Shown here in pieces: positions 1 to 5,714 of a stretch of DNA of 6,249 nucleotides. Within the stretch, counting starts at the first letter, position 1. Each line of letters opens with the position of its first letter. Under the pieces are notes generated by a model. It worked only from the letters and a program-made list of their open reading frames with translations, searched no databases and was not told the DNA's origin. The position numbers and the translations under genes are program-made. The stretch is taken from NCBI GenBank assembly GCA_964473205.1, contig CAYYOK010000160.1, positions 1 through 6,249 of the forward strand. Reading direction: 5' to 3'. This DNA is from CAYMRL01 sp964473205 (GTDB taxonomy: Bacteria; Deinococcota; Deinococci; Deinococcales; Trueperaceae).

Positions 1-1
1 C

Positions 2-50
2 GGCATCTCCACCGTCACCGGCGGCAATGTAGTGGTGATGGGCGAACTGG
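2..50 (+). pseudogene. upstream fragment of the same gene in another frame (apparent +1 frameshift)
   Basis: Read from position 2, the sequence gives GISTVTGGNVVVMGEL, a plausible beta-strand/loop segment. The frame used by the downstream gene has a stop at 36-38 but gives SEDERLAAVGVVAFRLAAAQ from 51 onward. Joining the two at the GG of 49-50 (skipping one G) gives a smooth continuation ending GEL and resuming SEDERL. This suggests one extra base near 47-53. It could be a sequencing or assembly error or a true inactivating mutation; the window alone cannot decide. The fragment runs off the left edge. Confidence 0.45.
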
Positions 51-80
51 TCCGAGGACGAGCGCCTGGCCGCGGTCGGG

Positions 81-824
81 GTGGTCGCGTTCAGGCTCGC
101 GGCGGCCCAGGCGTGCGCGCTGAACGGCTGCGACGCCGTGATCGTCCCGTCCCTCAACCCCGATTCCGGCGCGCAACGAGGCAGCGCCCAGGACCGCTGG
201 ACCGCCGACTTCGCCGGAGCCCTCAAGGACGCCGTGCCGGGGTTGCCGGAGCTGAGGGCGGTGCCGGCGACAGTCGACGAGAGCCTCGAGGGGCCGGCGG
301 CGACGCTGCTCAGCTGGCTGCTGCGCGAGCCGGCCGCCGTGGAGCGCGTCTGGTCCAGGCACAAGGGGCTCCTCGCGGGCGGGCGCTGGCGGCGTGAGAA
401 GGCGGCGGCCACGCCACCGCCTGCGAACGGCGACAGGCGCGGCGGGCAGGCTGTGGGTTTGGTGGCGCAGCCGTGGCTGATCACGGACCGCGTCGCGGCC
501 GCTGTCGGCGAGGCCGTCGAGGGGTCGGGTGCGGTCGTCGACGCGCGCCGGCTGAGGCCGGAGCGGCTGCGGGAGGTAGGGAGCCGCTTCGAGCCCCGCA
601 TGCTCGACAGCGATGCCGAGGTGATCGGGGCGGCGAGGGTGCTGAGCGGCCGCGGAGACGTCGGGCGCATCGTTCACCTAGTCGACCGCGCCTCGCCCAG
701 CGACGCGTGGCTGGCCAGGCGCATCAGGGAGCACTCGCTCAAGCCTGTCGAGGAGGTCTCGCTCGACGCGCTCCTGGCCGGCCCTCTGACGATGGACGAC
801 CTCGTCGAGCTGCCGGTAGAGTAA
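81..824 (+). CDS. DUF2229/2-hydroxyacyl-CoA dehydratase-like protein, 5' end missing or frameshifted
   Basis: The function is not established. The 247 codons from GTG 81 to TAA 824 are the readable C-terminal part of a longer protein. Residues 126-136 (GLVAQPWLITD) followed by alternating hydrophobic and charged stretches, then GRIVHLVDRASPSDAWLARR (195-214) and KPVEEVSLD (221-229), resemble the end of DUF2229/HgdB-type proteins, where a 'G-H-P-Y-D' strand is followed by a 'D-G-I-I-H' strand and a late 'P-V-L-L-D' strand. Such proteins are linked to ATP-dependent 2-hydroxyacyl-CoA dehydratases and their activases. Only two cysteines (C11, C17) are visible, so the usual cluster-ligand cysteines are not obvious and an iron-sulfur role is doubtful. 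GTG 81 is only the first start codon after the stop at 36-38. Sensible protein sequence runs further upstream in this frame to about 51 and then continues in another frame (see the entry at 2-50). The real start therefore lies outside the window. The gene is 5 bp upstream of the membrane-protein gene, so they are probably co-transcribed. The coding call is strong; the family call is weak. Confidence 0.55.
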   Translation: MVAFRLAAAQACALNGCDAVIVPSLNPDSGAQRGSAQDRWTADFAGALKDAVPGLPELRAVPATVDESLEGPAATLLSWLLREPAAVERVWSRHKGLLAGGRWRREKAAATPPPANGDRRGGQAVGLVAQPWLITDRVAAAVGEAVEGSGAVVDARRLRPERLREVGSRFEPRMLDSDAEVIGAARVLSGRGDVGRIVHLVDRASPSDAWLARRIREHSLKPVEEVSLDALLAGPLTMDDLVELPVE

Positions 825-829
825 CCGCC

Positions 830-1147
830 GTGCACATAGTGCTCAGCTTGATGGCGTTCGGCCTCGTGGCCGTGAACGGCTTCGGCACCTGGGCCGTGAG
901 CCGCAGGCGCCCGCTCGTCGCCAGGCTGTTCCTCGCCGCCGCTCTCACCTCGTGCGTCGTGGCGGTCGCGTACCTGTTCGACCACCCGGTCGCCTGGTGG
1001 CTGCTTCTGGGCGCCTGCGCGCTGACGTTCTTCTCGTCGTGGCTCAACGCCAGGCTGGTCATCGGCGTGGTCGAGTGGCAGAACCACCTAGCCAGAGGCG
1101 TGGTCCTGCTCGTGATCCTCGCCCTCGGCTGGTGGGCAGCCGGGTAG
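830..1147 (+). CDS. small four-helix integral membrane protein, function unknown
   Basis: This is a 105-residue protein that I do not recognise as a named family. The chosen start is GTG 830, five bases after the stop of the preceding gene, which fits translational coupling. ATG 851 is a possible later start but would cut the first membrane segment. Four hydrophobic segments are visible: about residues 3-22, 31-50, 54-73 and 88-103. A basic loop SRRRP (24-28) separates the first two, suggesting that this loop is cytoplasmic. Other polar landmarks are FDHP (50-53), NAR (73-75) and EWQNH (82-86). It has no cleavable signal peptide or enzyme motif. Its immediate neighbour suggests co-expression but gives no clear role. 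It ends at TAG 1147, just before the hairpin shared with the convergent acyl-CoA dehydrogenase gene. The coding call rests on the clean alternation of hydrophobic helices and the tight spacing. Confidence 0.7.
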   Translation: MHIVLSLMAFGLVAVNGFGTWAVSRRRPLVARLFLAAALTSCVVAVAYLFDHPVAWWLLLGACALTFFSSWLNARLVIGVVEWQNHLARGVVLLVILALGWWAAG

Positions 1148-1181
1148 CGAGGGGACCCAGCGAAGAGACACCGCGATAGTA

Positions 1182-1201
1182 GGCCGCGAAGAGACGCGGC
1201 C
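1182..1201. terminator. candidate bidirectional terminator hairpin between convergent genes
   Basis: GGCCGCG (1182-1188) and CGCGGCC (1195-1201) form a perfect 7-bp GC-rich stem with a 6-base loop, AAGAGA. It sits between the two convergent genes, 34 bp past the + strand stop and 20 bp past the minus-strand stop. No T-tract follows on either strand, so intrinsic termination would have to rely on the stem alone or on Rho. A second, weaker hairpin overlaps the end of the minus-strand gene (1209-1226). Confidence 0.5.
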
Positions 1202-1208
1202 AGGCCGC

Positions 1209-1226
1209 TCTAGGAGCCGCCCTAGA
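1209..1226. repeat. inverted repeat overlapping the stop codon of the acyl-CoA dehydrogenase gene
   Basis: TCTAGG (1209-1214) and CCTAGA (1221-1226) are exact reverse complements around the 6-base loop AGCCGC. The right arm contains the minus-strand stop codon at 1222-1224. It may act together with the stronger hairpin at 1182-1201 in ending transcripts, or protect a 3' end. No T-tract is present. Confidence 0.35.
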
Positions 1227-2409
1227 AGGCGTTGAGGCCGGTCACCTGCCGCCCGAGCACCAGCGTGTGCACGGTGTCTGTGCCCTCGTAGGTCGCGACC
1301 GTCTCCAGGTTGAGCATGTGCCGGATCGCGGAGTACTCGGTGGTGATGCCGTTGCCGCCCAGCAGGTCCCTCGCCTCGCGCGCCACGGCCAGCGCGGAGC
1401 GGCAGTTGTCGCGCTTGGCGAGCGAGACGCGCGTCGGGTGATCGAGCCCCTGCTCCTTGAGCCGGCCGAGGCGCTGCGCGAGCAGGCTGCCCTTGGTGAT
1501 CTCCGAGAGCATGTCGGCGAGCTTCGCCTGGACGATCTGCTTGCTGGCGAGGGGCACGCCGAACACCCGGCGGTCGGCGACGTAGGCGGTGACCTCGTCG
1601 AAGCAGGCCTGGGCGGCGCCCATCACCCCGAACGCGATGCCGTAGCGCGCCTGGTTGAGGCACGACAGAGCGCCCTTCAACCCGACGACGTTCAGCCTGT
1701 TGCCGGCGGGCACGACCACGTCGTCTAAGTACAACTCGGAGGTGACCGAGGCGCGCATCGAGGCCTTCGTCTTGATGTCGACGGCCTTGAACCCGGGCCT
1801 GTCGGTCTCGACCACGAAGCCGAGGATGTCGCCGCCGCCCCCCGCTACCTCCTCCTTGGCCCATACGATGGCCACCTGAGCGCGCGAGCCCGAGGTGATC
1901 CAGCGCTTGACGCCGTTGAGCACGTACTCGTCGCCGACCTTCCTCGCCCGCGTCAGCATCGAGCCGGGGTCGGAGCCAGCGTCGGGCTCGGTCAGCCCGA
2001 AGCAGCCGACGGCCTCGCCGCTCGCCAACCGCGGCAGCCACTCGCGCTTGAGGGCCTCCGAGGCGTAGGCGCGGATCGGGAACATCACGAGGCTCGACTG
2101 CACGCTGACGAACGAGCGCAGGCCGGAGTCGACGTACTCGATCTCGCGGCAGATCAGTCCGTAGGCGCTGTAGGAGGCGCCGGCGCCGCCGTACTCCTCC
2201 TCGAGCGTGACGCCGAGCGCGCCCAGCTCGCCGAACTGCCTCGCGATAGAGTGGGGGAACTCGCCGTTGAGCCACCAGTCGCCGACGTGCGGCAGCATCT
2301 CGCTGCGCACGAAGTCCCTGACGCTGTCGCGTATCGCGCGCTCCTCAGAGGTGTAGAGGTCGTCGACCAGGTAGAAGTCGGAGTTGGAAACGTTGCCCGG
2401 GGCCGCCAT
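1222..2409 (-). CDS. gcdH: acyl-CoA dehydrogenase, glutaryl-CoA dehydrogenase-like
   Basis: This is a 395-residue flavoenzyme, full length for the family. Glutaryl-CoA dehydrogenases oxidise and decarboxylate glutaryl-CoA to crotonyl-CoA in lysine and tryptophan breakdown, passing electrons through FAD to electron-transfer flavoprotein. Sequence support: an N-terminal helical domain; YVDSGLRSFVSVQSSLV (92-108), which matches the glutaryl-CoA dehydrogenase signature and keeps the substrate-binding arginine (R98, human R94 position); the flavin-contacting CFGLTEPDAGSDP (136-148); a beta domain with KRWITSG (168-174); LNQARYGIAFG (251-261); LLGGNGITTEY (349-359); and TYEGTD (373-378), containing the catalytic base E375 (human E370 position). 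The usual THD-I-H-A after YEG is TDTVHT here. The start ATG 2409 has a clear GGAGG six bases upstream. The gene lies 74 bp after the winged-helix gene on the same strand, with no other lysine-degradation genes in view, so the physiological substrate could be a related acyl-CoA. The family is certain and the exact substrate is probable. Confidence 0.93.
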   Translation of the reverse strand: MAAPGNVSNSDFYLVDDLYTSEERAIRDSVRDFVRSEMLPHVGDWWLNGEFPHSIARQFGELGALGVTLEEEYGGAGASYSAYGLICREIEYVDSGLRSFVSVQSSLVMFPIRAYASEALKREWLPRLASGEAVGCFGLTEPDAGSDPGSMLTRARKVGDEYVLNGVKRWITSGSRAQVAIVWAKEEVAGGGGDILGFVVETDRPGFKAVDIKTKASMRASVTSELYLDDVVVPAGNRLNVVGLKGALSCLNQARYGIAFGVMGAAQACFDEVTAYVADRRVFGVPLASKQIVQAKLADMLSEITKGSLLAQRLGRLKEQGLDHPTRVSLAKRDNCRSALAVAREARDLLGGNGITTEYSAIRHMLNLETVATYEGTDTVHTLVLGRQVTGLNAF

Positions 2410-2415
2410 CGAATG

Positions 2416-2420
2416 CCTCC
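2416..2420 (-). promoter_or_regulatory. ribosome binding site of the acyl-CoA dehydrogenase gene
   Basis: On the minus strand this reads GGAGG, six bases before ATG 2409. It is a full anti-16S match at normal spacing and fixes the start. With the site before tatA, it is one of only two full GGAGG matches I found in the window. Confidence 0.85.
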
Positions 2421-2423
2421 ATG

Positions 2424-2440
2424 CCGGGGCTCCAGCCCGG
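2424..2440 (-). repeat. GC-rich hairpin just upstream of the acyl-CoA dehydrogenase ribosome site
   Basis: On the minus strand the sequence reads CCGGGCTGGAGCCCCGG. It folds into GGGC/GCCC around a TGGA loop, extended by CC/GG past a single bulged C. It ends four bases before the GGAGG. It could mark the end of the winged-helix transcript or influence ribosome access. No T-tract follows, and I see no recognised riboswitch. Confidence 0.3.
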
Positions 2441-2483
2441 TCGCACTGTGGCGGTGCCGGACTCCAGAGGTTCGGCTAACTAC

Positions 2484-2726
2484 TCAGCCATCCCCGAACA
2501 GCTGCTTGAGCGCGTCCTCCTTCGAGGTGCGCTTGGCAGGATGATAACGCCCCTGCTCCAGCGAGACGCGGCCAGCCGCCAGCAGCGAGGCTAACGAGGC
2601 CTCGATCGTGTCGATCGCGAGCTCCTCGTAGTGGCGCTCGTCGACGTGGCGCTGGATCTGCCTCACGGTGGCGCCCTTGCTGCCGAACGCCTCGATGGCC
2701 TCGATGAGCCAGTCGTCGACCGTCAT
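2484..2726 (-). CDS. small winged-helix DNA-binding-like protein
   Basis: This is an 80-residue acidic-to-neutral protein. A first helix lies at about 3-13 and a helix-turn-helix-like pair at about 19-51 (ATVRQIQRHV, then TIEASLASLLAAG). A short wing with alternating strand residues follows (RVSLEQGRYHPA, 53-64), then a charged tail ending QLFGDG. This order is typical of small winged-helix domains of the kind that bind DNA or act as protein-binding modules; I cannot name a specific family. The start is ATG 2726. There is no ribosome site before it, but a TAGACT hexamer lies six bases upstream, which fits a leaderless transcript. The gene stands 74 bp before the acyl-CoA dehydrogenase and 129 bp after the iron-sulfur gene. 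It could regulate the dehydrogenase, but nothing in the sequence shows this. Confidence 0.75.
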   Translation of the reverse strand: MTVDDWLIEAIEAFGSKGATVRQIQRHVDERHYEELAIDTIEASLASLLAAGRVSLEQGRYHPAKRTSKEDALKQLFGDG

Positions 2727-2732
2727 GAGGCC

Positions 2733-2738
2733 AGTCTA
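2733..2738 (-). promoter_or_regulatory. possible leaderless -10 element of the winged-helix gene
   Basis: TAGACT on the minus strand ends six bases before ATG 2726. In Deinococcota and some other phyla, a TAnnnT box at this distance places the transcription start at the start codon. No Shine-Dalgarno sequence is present and no good -35 box is visible, so support is only moderate. The same TAGACT hexamer also occurs at 2812-2817 on the same strand. Confidence 0.4.
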
Positions 2739-2855
2739 CGGGCTGTGAGGCCTTCGGTTCAGTGACCTTCGGGCACGGCCGTTTCGATCGCGAGGCCGAG
2801 CCTGGGGAGGGAGTCTAGGCGTCGTCCGCGCTCGGGCCGCGTGCGGCGGTAAGGC

Positions 2856-3872
2856 TCAGCGGGAGAGCGTGCCGGGTGCACCGCTCGAGCGCGCGGAGTT
2901 GTACGCCACGATCGGGCCGCCGAGGACCTCGCCGGCCGTCACCGTGTCTTCCATCGAGATCACGCCGACCGGGCACGCGTCGACGCAGACGTCGCAGCCG
3001 ATGCAGCGCTCCGGGTCGAGCATCAGGGAGCCGTCGGACCTGTCGCTGGCCAGCTCGCCGCCGAGCTCGCGCGAGAAGGCGCCCGTGGGGCAGGCCCTGG
3101 TGCAGTACGGGCACAGGATGCAGCCGTCGTCGACCTTCGGCAGGCGCCACGGCACCAGCGTCTGAGACTCAGGCGCTGCGGCGGCGAGGTAGTCGAGGCG
3201 TCTGGCGTGCTCCGCCGGCATGGGCGGCAGGCCCGCCGGTCCGCTAGCGCCGGGCAGCAGCCGCTCGAGCGGCTCGAGCGCTTCGGCCGAGGTGTTGCGC
3301 GCGCTCCTCACGGCGCCACGGAACAGCGACCTGCGGCTGAGCTTGCCGCCCGGCGAGCGGTGGTCGAACCTCTGGTGCTCGGTGACGGAGATCGTCACCT
3401 CGCGCCCCGCCACGGCCAGGATCCTCTCGGCCAGCCGCGCCTCGCGCGCGACCAGGGCTGGCACCTTGGCCGAGCCGATCGGGCAGTCGGCGCAGGCGGC
3501 GTGGGCGAGGGTCAGCTCGCTCGCCGTGCCGGCGAGCCGCACCATCTCGCTGGCTTCGAGCCGCGCGAGGCACAGCACGCTCTGCGCGTCACCCGGCACC
3601 TGCGAGCAGCGCACCGAGCCGGCGTCCGCTACGACCCGGGTCGCCAGCGCGCCGGTGGGGCACTCCTGTACGCAGATGCCGCACCCGGTGCAGTCGACCT
3701 TGTCGATCTCGACGCGCTGCTTGAGGCTTACCGCCTGGTGCGGGCAGACGTCGACGCAGATCTGGCAAGCCTTGGGCGAGCGGCGTACGGCCGTGCAGTT
3801 CGCGCTCTCGTAGCGCGGCGCCACGTCGACTGCTCTGAGCACGAAGTTGAGCAGGTCGTCGAGGCCGGGCAT
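2856..3872 (-). CDS. multi-cluster [4Fe-4S] ferredoxin-domain protein, electron transfer, partner unknown
   Basis: This is a 338-residue protein with two ferredoxin-like modules separated by a middle domain. The N-terminal module (about 26-75) has C36-x2-C39-x3-C43 with C26 as the likely fourth ligand, then a canonical CTGCGICVQECP (C61, C64, C67, C71). The middle part (about 85-165) carries four more cysteines, C89, C101, C127 and C130, the last two as ACADC. The C-terminal module has two canonical motifs: CILCPYCTRACP (C251, C254, C257, C261) and CIGCDVCVDACP (C290, C293, C296, C300). The modules could hold four [4Fe-4S] clusters, and the middle cysteines could bind a further metal site (inference). 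An internal SRRSLFRG lies at 179-186, but no hydrophobic stretch follows, so it is not a usable Tat signal. There is no N-terminal signal or membrane helix, so it is probably cytoplasmic. The start is ATG 3872, six bases after the DAHP synthase stop and without a ribosome site, so translation is probably coupled. No catalytic partner is in the window, so its job is unknown. Confidence 0.88.
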   Translation of the reverse strand: MPGLDDLLNFVLRAVDVAPRYESANCTAVRRSPKACQICVDVCPHQAVSLKQRVEIDKVDCTGCGICVQECPTGALATRVVADAGSVRCSQVPGDAQSVLCLARLEASEMVRLAGTASELTLAHAACADCPIGSAKVPALVAREARLAERILAVAGREVTISVTEHQRFDHRSPGGKLSRRSLFRGAVRSARNTSAEALEPLERLLPGASGPAGLPPMPAEHARRLDYLAAAAPESQTLVPWRLPKVDDGCILCPYCTRACPTGAFSRELGGELASDRSDGSLMLDPERCIGCDVCVDACPVGVISMEDTVTAGEVLGGPIVAYNSARSSGAPGTLSR

Positions 3873-3878
3873 GGGCGC

Positions 3879-4979
3879 TCAGAAGCCGTACAGTTCGACG
3901 CGCTTCTCGCTGAGCTTGGTGTGGTAGCCGGTGGCCTCGAGGTAGTCGTCGAACTGGTCGTAGTCGACCTGCTGCTTCTGGTCGGACAGCGCCACGGCCG
4001 GGTTCGGGTGCACCTCGATCATGATGCCGTCTGCGCCGACGGCCAGCGCCGCCTTCGTCAGCGGCACCAGCAGGTCGCGGCGGCCGCCAGAGTGCGTGAC
4101 GTCCACCAGCACCGGCAGGTGCGACTCGAGCTTGGCCAGGGCCACGGCCGAGAGGTCGAGCGTGTTGCGCGTGTACTGCTCGTAGGTGCGGATGCCGCGC
4201 TCGCACAAGATGACGTTGCCGTTGCCCTCGCTGAGCAGGTACTCGGCGGCCATCAGCCACTCCTCGATCGTCGCGGACAGGCCGCGCTTCAGCAGGACCG
4301 GCTTGCGGCTGCGGCCGACCGCGCGCAGCAGGGTGAAGTTCTGCATGTTGCGCGCGCCGATCTGGAGCACGTCGACGTGCTCCTCGAAGTAGGGCAGGTC
4401 GGAGGCGCTCATGATCTCGCTGATGAACGACATGCCGTGGCGGTGGGCGGCGTCGCGGCCGAGCTTGAGGCCCTCGACGCCGAGGCCCTGGAAGCTGTAC
4501 GGGTCGGTGCGCGGCTTGAACGCGCCGCCGCGGAACAGCTTGACGCCGCGCTCGGACACCGCGCGCGCCACGTCGTCGACCTGCTCGCGCGACTCGATGG
4601 CGCAAGGGCCGGCCACCAGCACCGGTGCGTGCTTGCTGCCGATGGGCACGCCGCCCACCAGCACGACGCTGTCGTCGCGGTGGCTGTGCCTGGAGCTCAG
4701 GTAGTGGCGCTTCTCCTGCGTCTGCCCGAGCTGCATGCTCGCCTGGAAGATCTGCTTGAACAGGCTCTTGACCGTCTGGTCGTCGAACGGCCCGCGGTTG
4801 GCGGCTACCAGGTCGGCGAGCATCTTCTGCTCGCGCGCCGGGTCGTACTGTGACATCCCGAGGGATGCCTGCTCGGCGCCGATCTCAGCGGCGATGCGGG
4901 CGCGCTCGGAGAGCAGGCCGAGGATCTGCAGGTTTATGTCGTCAATACGAGCCCGAAGGCTCTGGATCTTCTCTGGCAT
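3879..4979 (-). CDS. bifunctional chorismate mutase (AroQ-type)/3-deoxy-7-phosphoheptulonate synthase (type I-beta)
   Basis: This is a 366-residue fusion acting at the entry of aromatic amino-acid synthesis. DAHP synthase condenses phosphoenolpyruvate with erythrose 4-phosphate; in Bacillus-type fusions the N-terminal mutase domain also senses prephenate or chorismate. Residues 1-88 form the three-helix AroQ fold: R9 in SLRARIDD, R26 in LLSERARIA and E50 in YDPAREQ match E. coli R11, R28 and E52. The catalytic-lysine position (K39) appears as Q37, and the Q88 position as G85. Residues 105-366 are the synthase: GPCAIES with C126, GGAFKPRTDPYSFQG (151-165), IGARNMQN (207-214), LLKRG (229-233), CERGIRTY (259-266), DVTHSGGRR (293-301) with H296, and EVHPNPAVALSDQ (322-334) with E322 and D333. 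C126, H296, E322 and D333 are the four metal ligands. I chose ATG 4979, starting MPEKIQ, over TTG 4985, because a TAAGAT box ends five bases before it. The gene starts 38 bp inside tatC and is followed 6 bp later by the iron-sulfur gene. Names used for this fusion (aroA, aroG, aroF) vary, so no symbol is given. Confidence 0.95.
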   Translation of the reverse strand: MPEKIQSLRARIDDINLQILGLLSERARIAAEIGAEQASLGMSQYDPAREQKMLADLVAANRGPFDDQTVKSLFKQIFQASMQLGQTQEKRHYLSSRHSHRDDSVVLVGGVPIGSKHAPVLVAGPCAIESREQVDDVARAVSERGVKLFRGGAFKPRTDPYSFQGLGVEGLKLGRDAAHRHGMSFISEIMSASDLPYFEEHVDVLQIGARNMQNFTLLRAVGRSRKPVLLKRGLSATIEEWLMAAEYLLSEGNGNVILCERGIRTYEQYTRNTLDLSAVALAKLESHLPVLVDVTHSGGRRDLLVPLTKAALAVGADGIMIEVHPNPAVALSDQKQQVDYDQFDDYLEATGYHTKLSEKRVELYGF

Positions 4980-5676
4980 GGCCAATCTTACGTTGCGCCA
5001 CCCTGACGACTAGCAGGCTGACCTCGAACAGCACGATCAGCGGCACGGCCACGAGCGCGAGGTTGAAGGGGTCGCCCGTCGGCGTGATGATCGCGCCGCC
5101 CGCCACCGCGATGACGATCGCCCAGCGCCGGTTGCGCACCAGCGGCTCCGCCCTGATCAGGCCCAGCCTGGCGAACAGGAAGCCGATGACGGGCATCTCG
5201 AACATCAGGCCGAAGACGCCCATCAGCATCAGAACCGTCGAGATGTAGCGGCCGATCGAGAGCAGGCCTTGGGCGGCCTCGCCCAGGAACGACAGCAGGA
5301 TCGGGATCGTGACCGGCAGGACGACGTAGTACGCGAACGCCACGCCGGCGGCGAACGCCAGTACCGCCATCAGGATGAACGGCACGGCGTAGCGGCGCTC
5401 TTCCGGCAGCAGCCCGGGAGCGACGAAGCCCCACACCTGCCCGATGACGACTGGTGACGAGAGCACCAGGCCGAAGAACGCCGCGATCTGCATCGAGACC
5501 GTGAACGGCTCGAGCACGGCGAAGTAGCTGAGCACCATGCTCTCTGGCAGGGGAGAGCGGAGCCACTCGAGCACCTCGAAACGGAAGTAGAACGCCACGC
5601 CCGAACCGACCACCCAGGCAGCCAAGGCGATCAGCAGGCGCGTGCGCAGCTCCTCGAAGTGCTGGATCAGGCTCAC
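4942..5676 (-). CDS. tatC: twin-arginine translocase subunit TatC
   Basis: This is a 244-residue polytopic membrane protein, the receptor that recognises twin-arginine signal peptides and recruits TatA to export folded proteins. The N-terminal cytoplasmic motif HFEELRTRLL (6-15) is typical. Six membrane segments are visible: about 14-31, 60-80, 98-120, 147-168, 185-198 and 205-225. Conserved signature positions are F84 and E93 in GFVAPGLLPEERR (E. coli F94 and E103), E160 in FGLMFEMPV (E. coli E170), and ITPTGDPFN (197-205) in the last periplasmic turn. The start is GTG 5676; no in-frame ATG lies nearby and a weak AGGGA sits ten bases upstream. It follows tatA by 59 bp and its last 38 bp overlap the DAHP synthase gene. 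The C-terminal tail (RKIGHAREDPEPSGSY) is short and charged. All expected functional residues are present. Confidence 0.97.
   Translation of the reverse strand: MSLIQHFEELRTRLLIALAAWVVGSGVAFYFRFEVLEWLRSPLPESMVLSYFAVLEPFTVSMQIAAFFGLVLSSPVVIGQVWGFVAPGLLPEERRYAVPFILMAVLAFAAGVAFAYYVVLPVTIPILLSFLGEAAQGLLSIGRYISTVLMLMGVFGLMFEMPVIGFLFARLGLIRAEPLVRNRRWAIVIAVAGGAIITPTGDPFNLALVAVPLIVLFEVSLLVVRVAQRKIGHAREDPEPSGSY
4985..4990 (-). promoter_or_regulatory. possible internal -10 element for the DAHP synthase gene, inside tatC
   Basis: TAAGAT on the minus strand ends five bases before ATG 4979 and lies within the last codons of tatC. No Shine-Dalgarno sequence precedes the gene, so a leaderless transcript starting at the ATG is plausible. 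A convincing -35 box is not visible. If functional, it would let aromatic synthesis be expressed apart from the Tat genes. Confidence 0.35.
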
Positions 5677-5714
5677 GCTATGACGTTCCCTACGGACCGA
5701 CCGCCGCTACCGTG

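Noticed and set aside
1088..2275. A 395-codon open frame on the minus strand in another frame of the acyl-CoA dehydrogenase gene
   Set aside because: It is an arginine-rich frame shadow of a clearly identified enzyme, with no recognisable motifs.
3315..3338. SRRSLFRG in the iron-sulfur protein as a working Tat signal
   Set aside because: It is at residue 179, preceded by a folded cluster-binding module and not followed by a hydrophobic stretch or cleavage site.
3207..4853. A 548-codon open frame on the + strand antisense to the iron-sulfur and DAHP synthase genes
   Set aside because: It lies opposite two well-supported genes. Its translation is repetitive (runs of A, R, L, V, D, E, H) as expected from the complement of GC-rich codons, and it shows no domain motif.
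4980..4985. TTG start two codons upstream for the DAHP synthase
   Set aside because: ATG 4979 is the better codon and sits at the expected distance from TAAGAT. The TTG overlaps that box.
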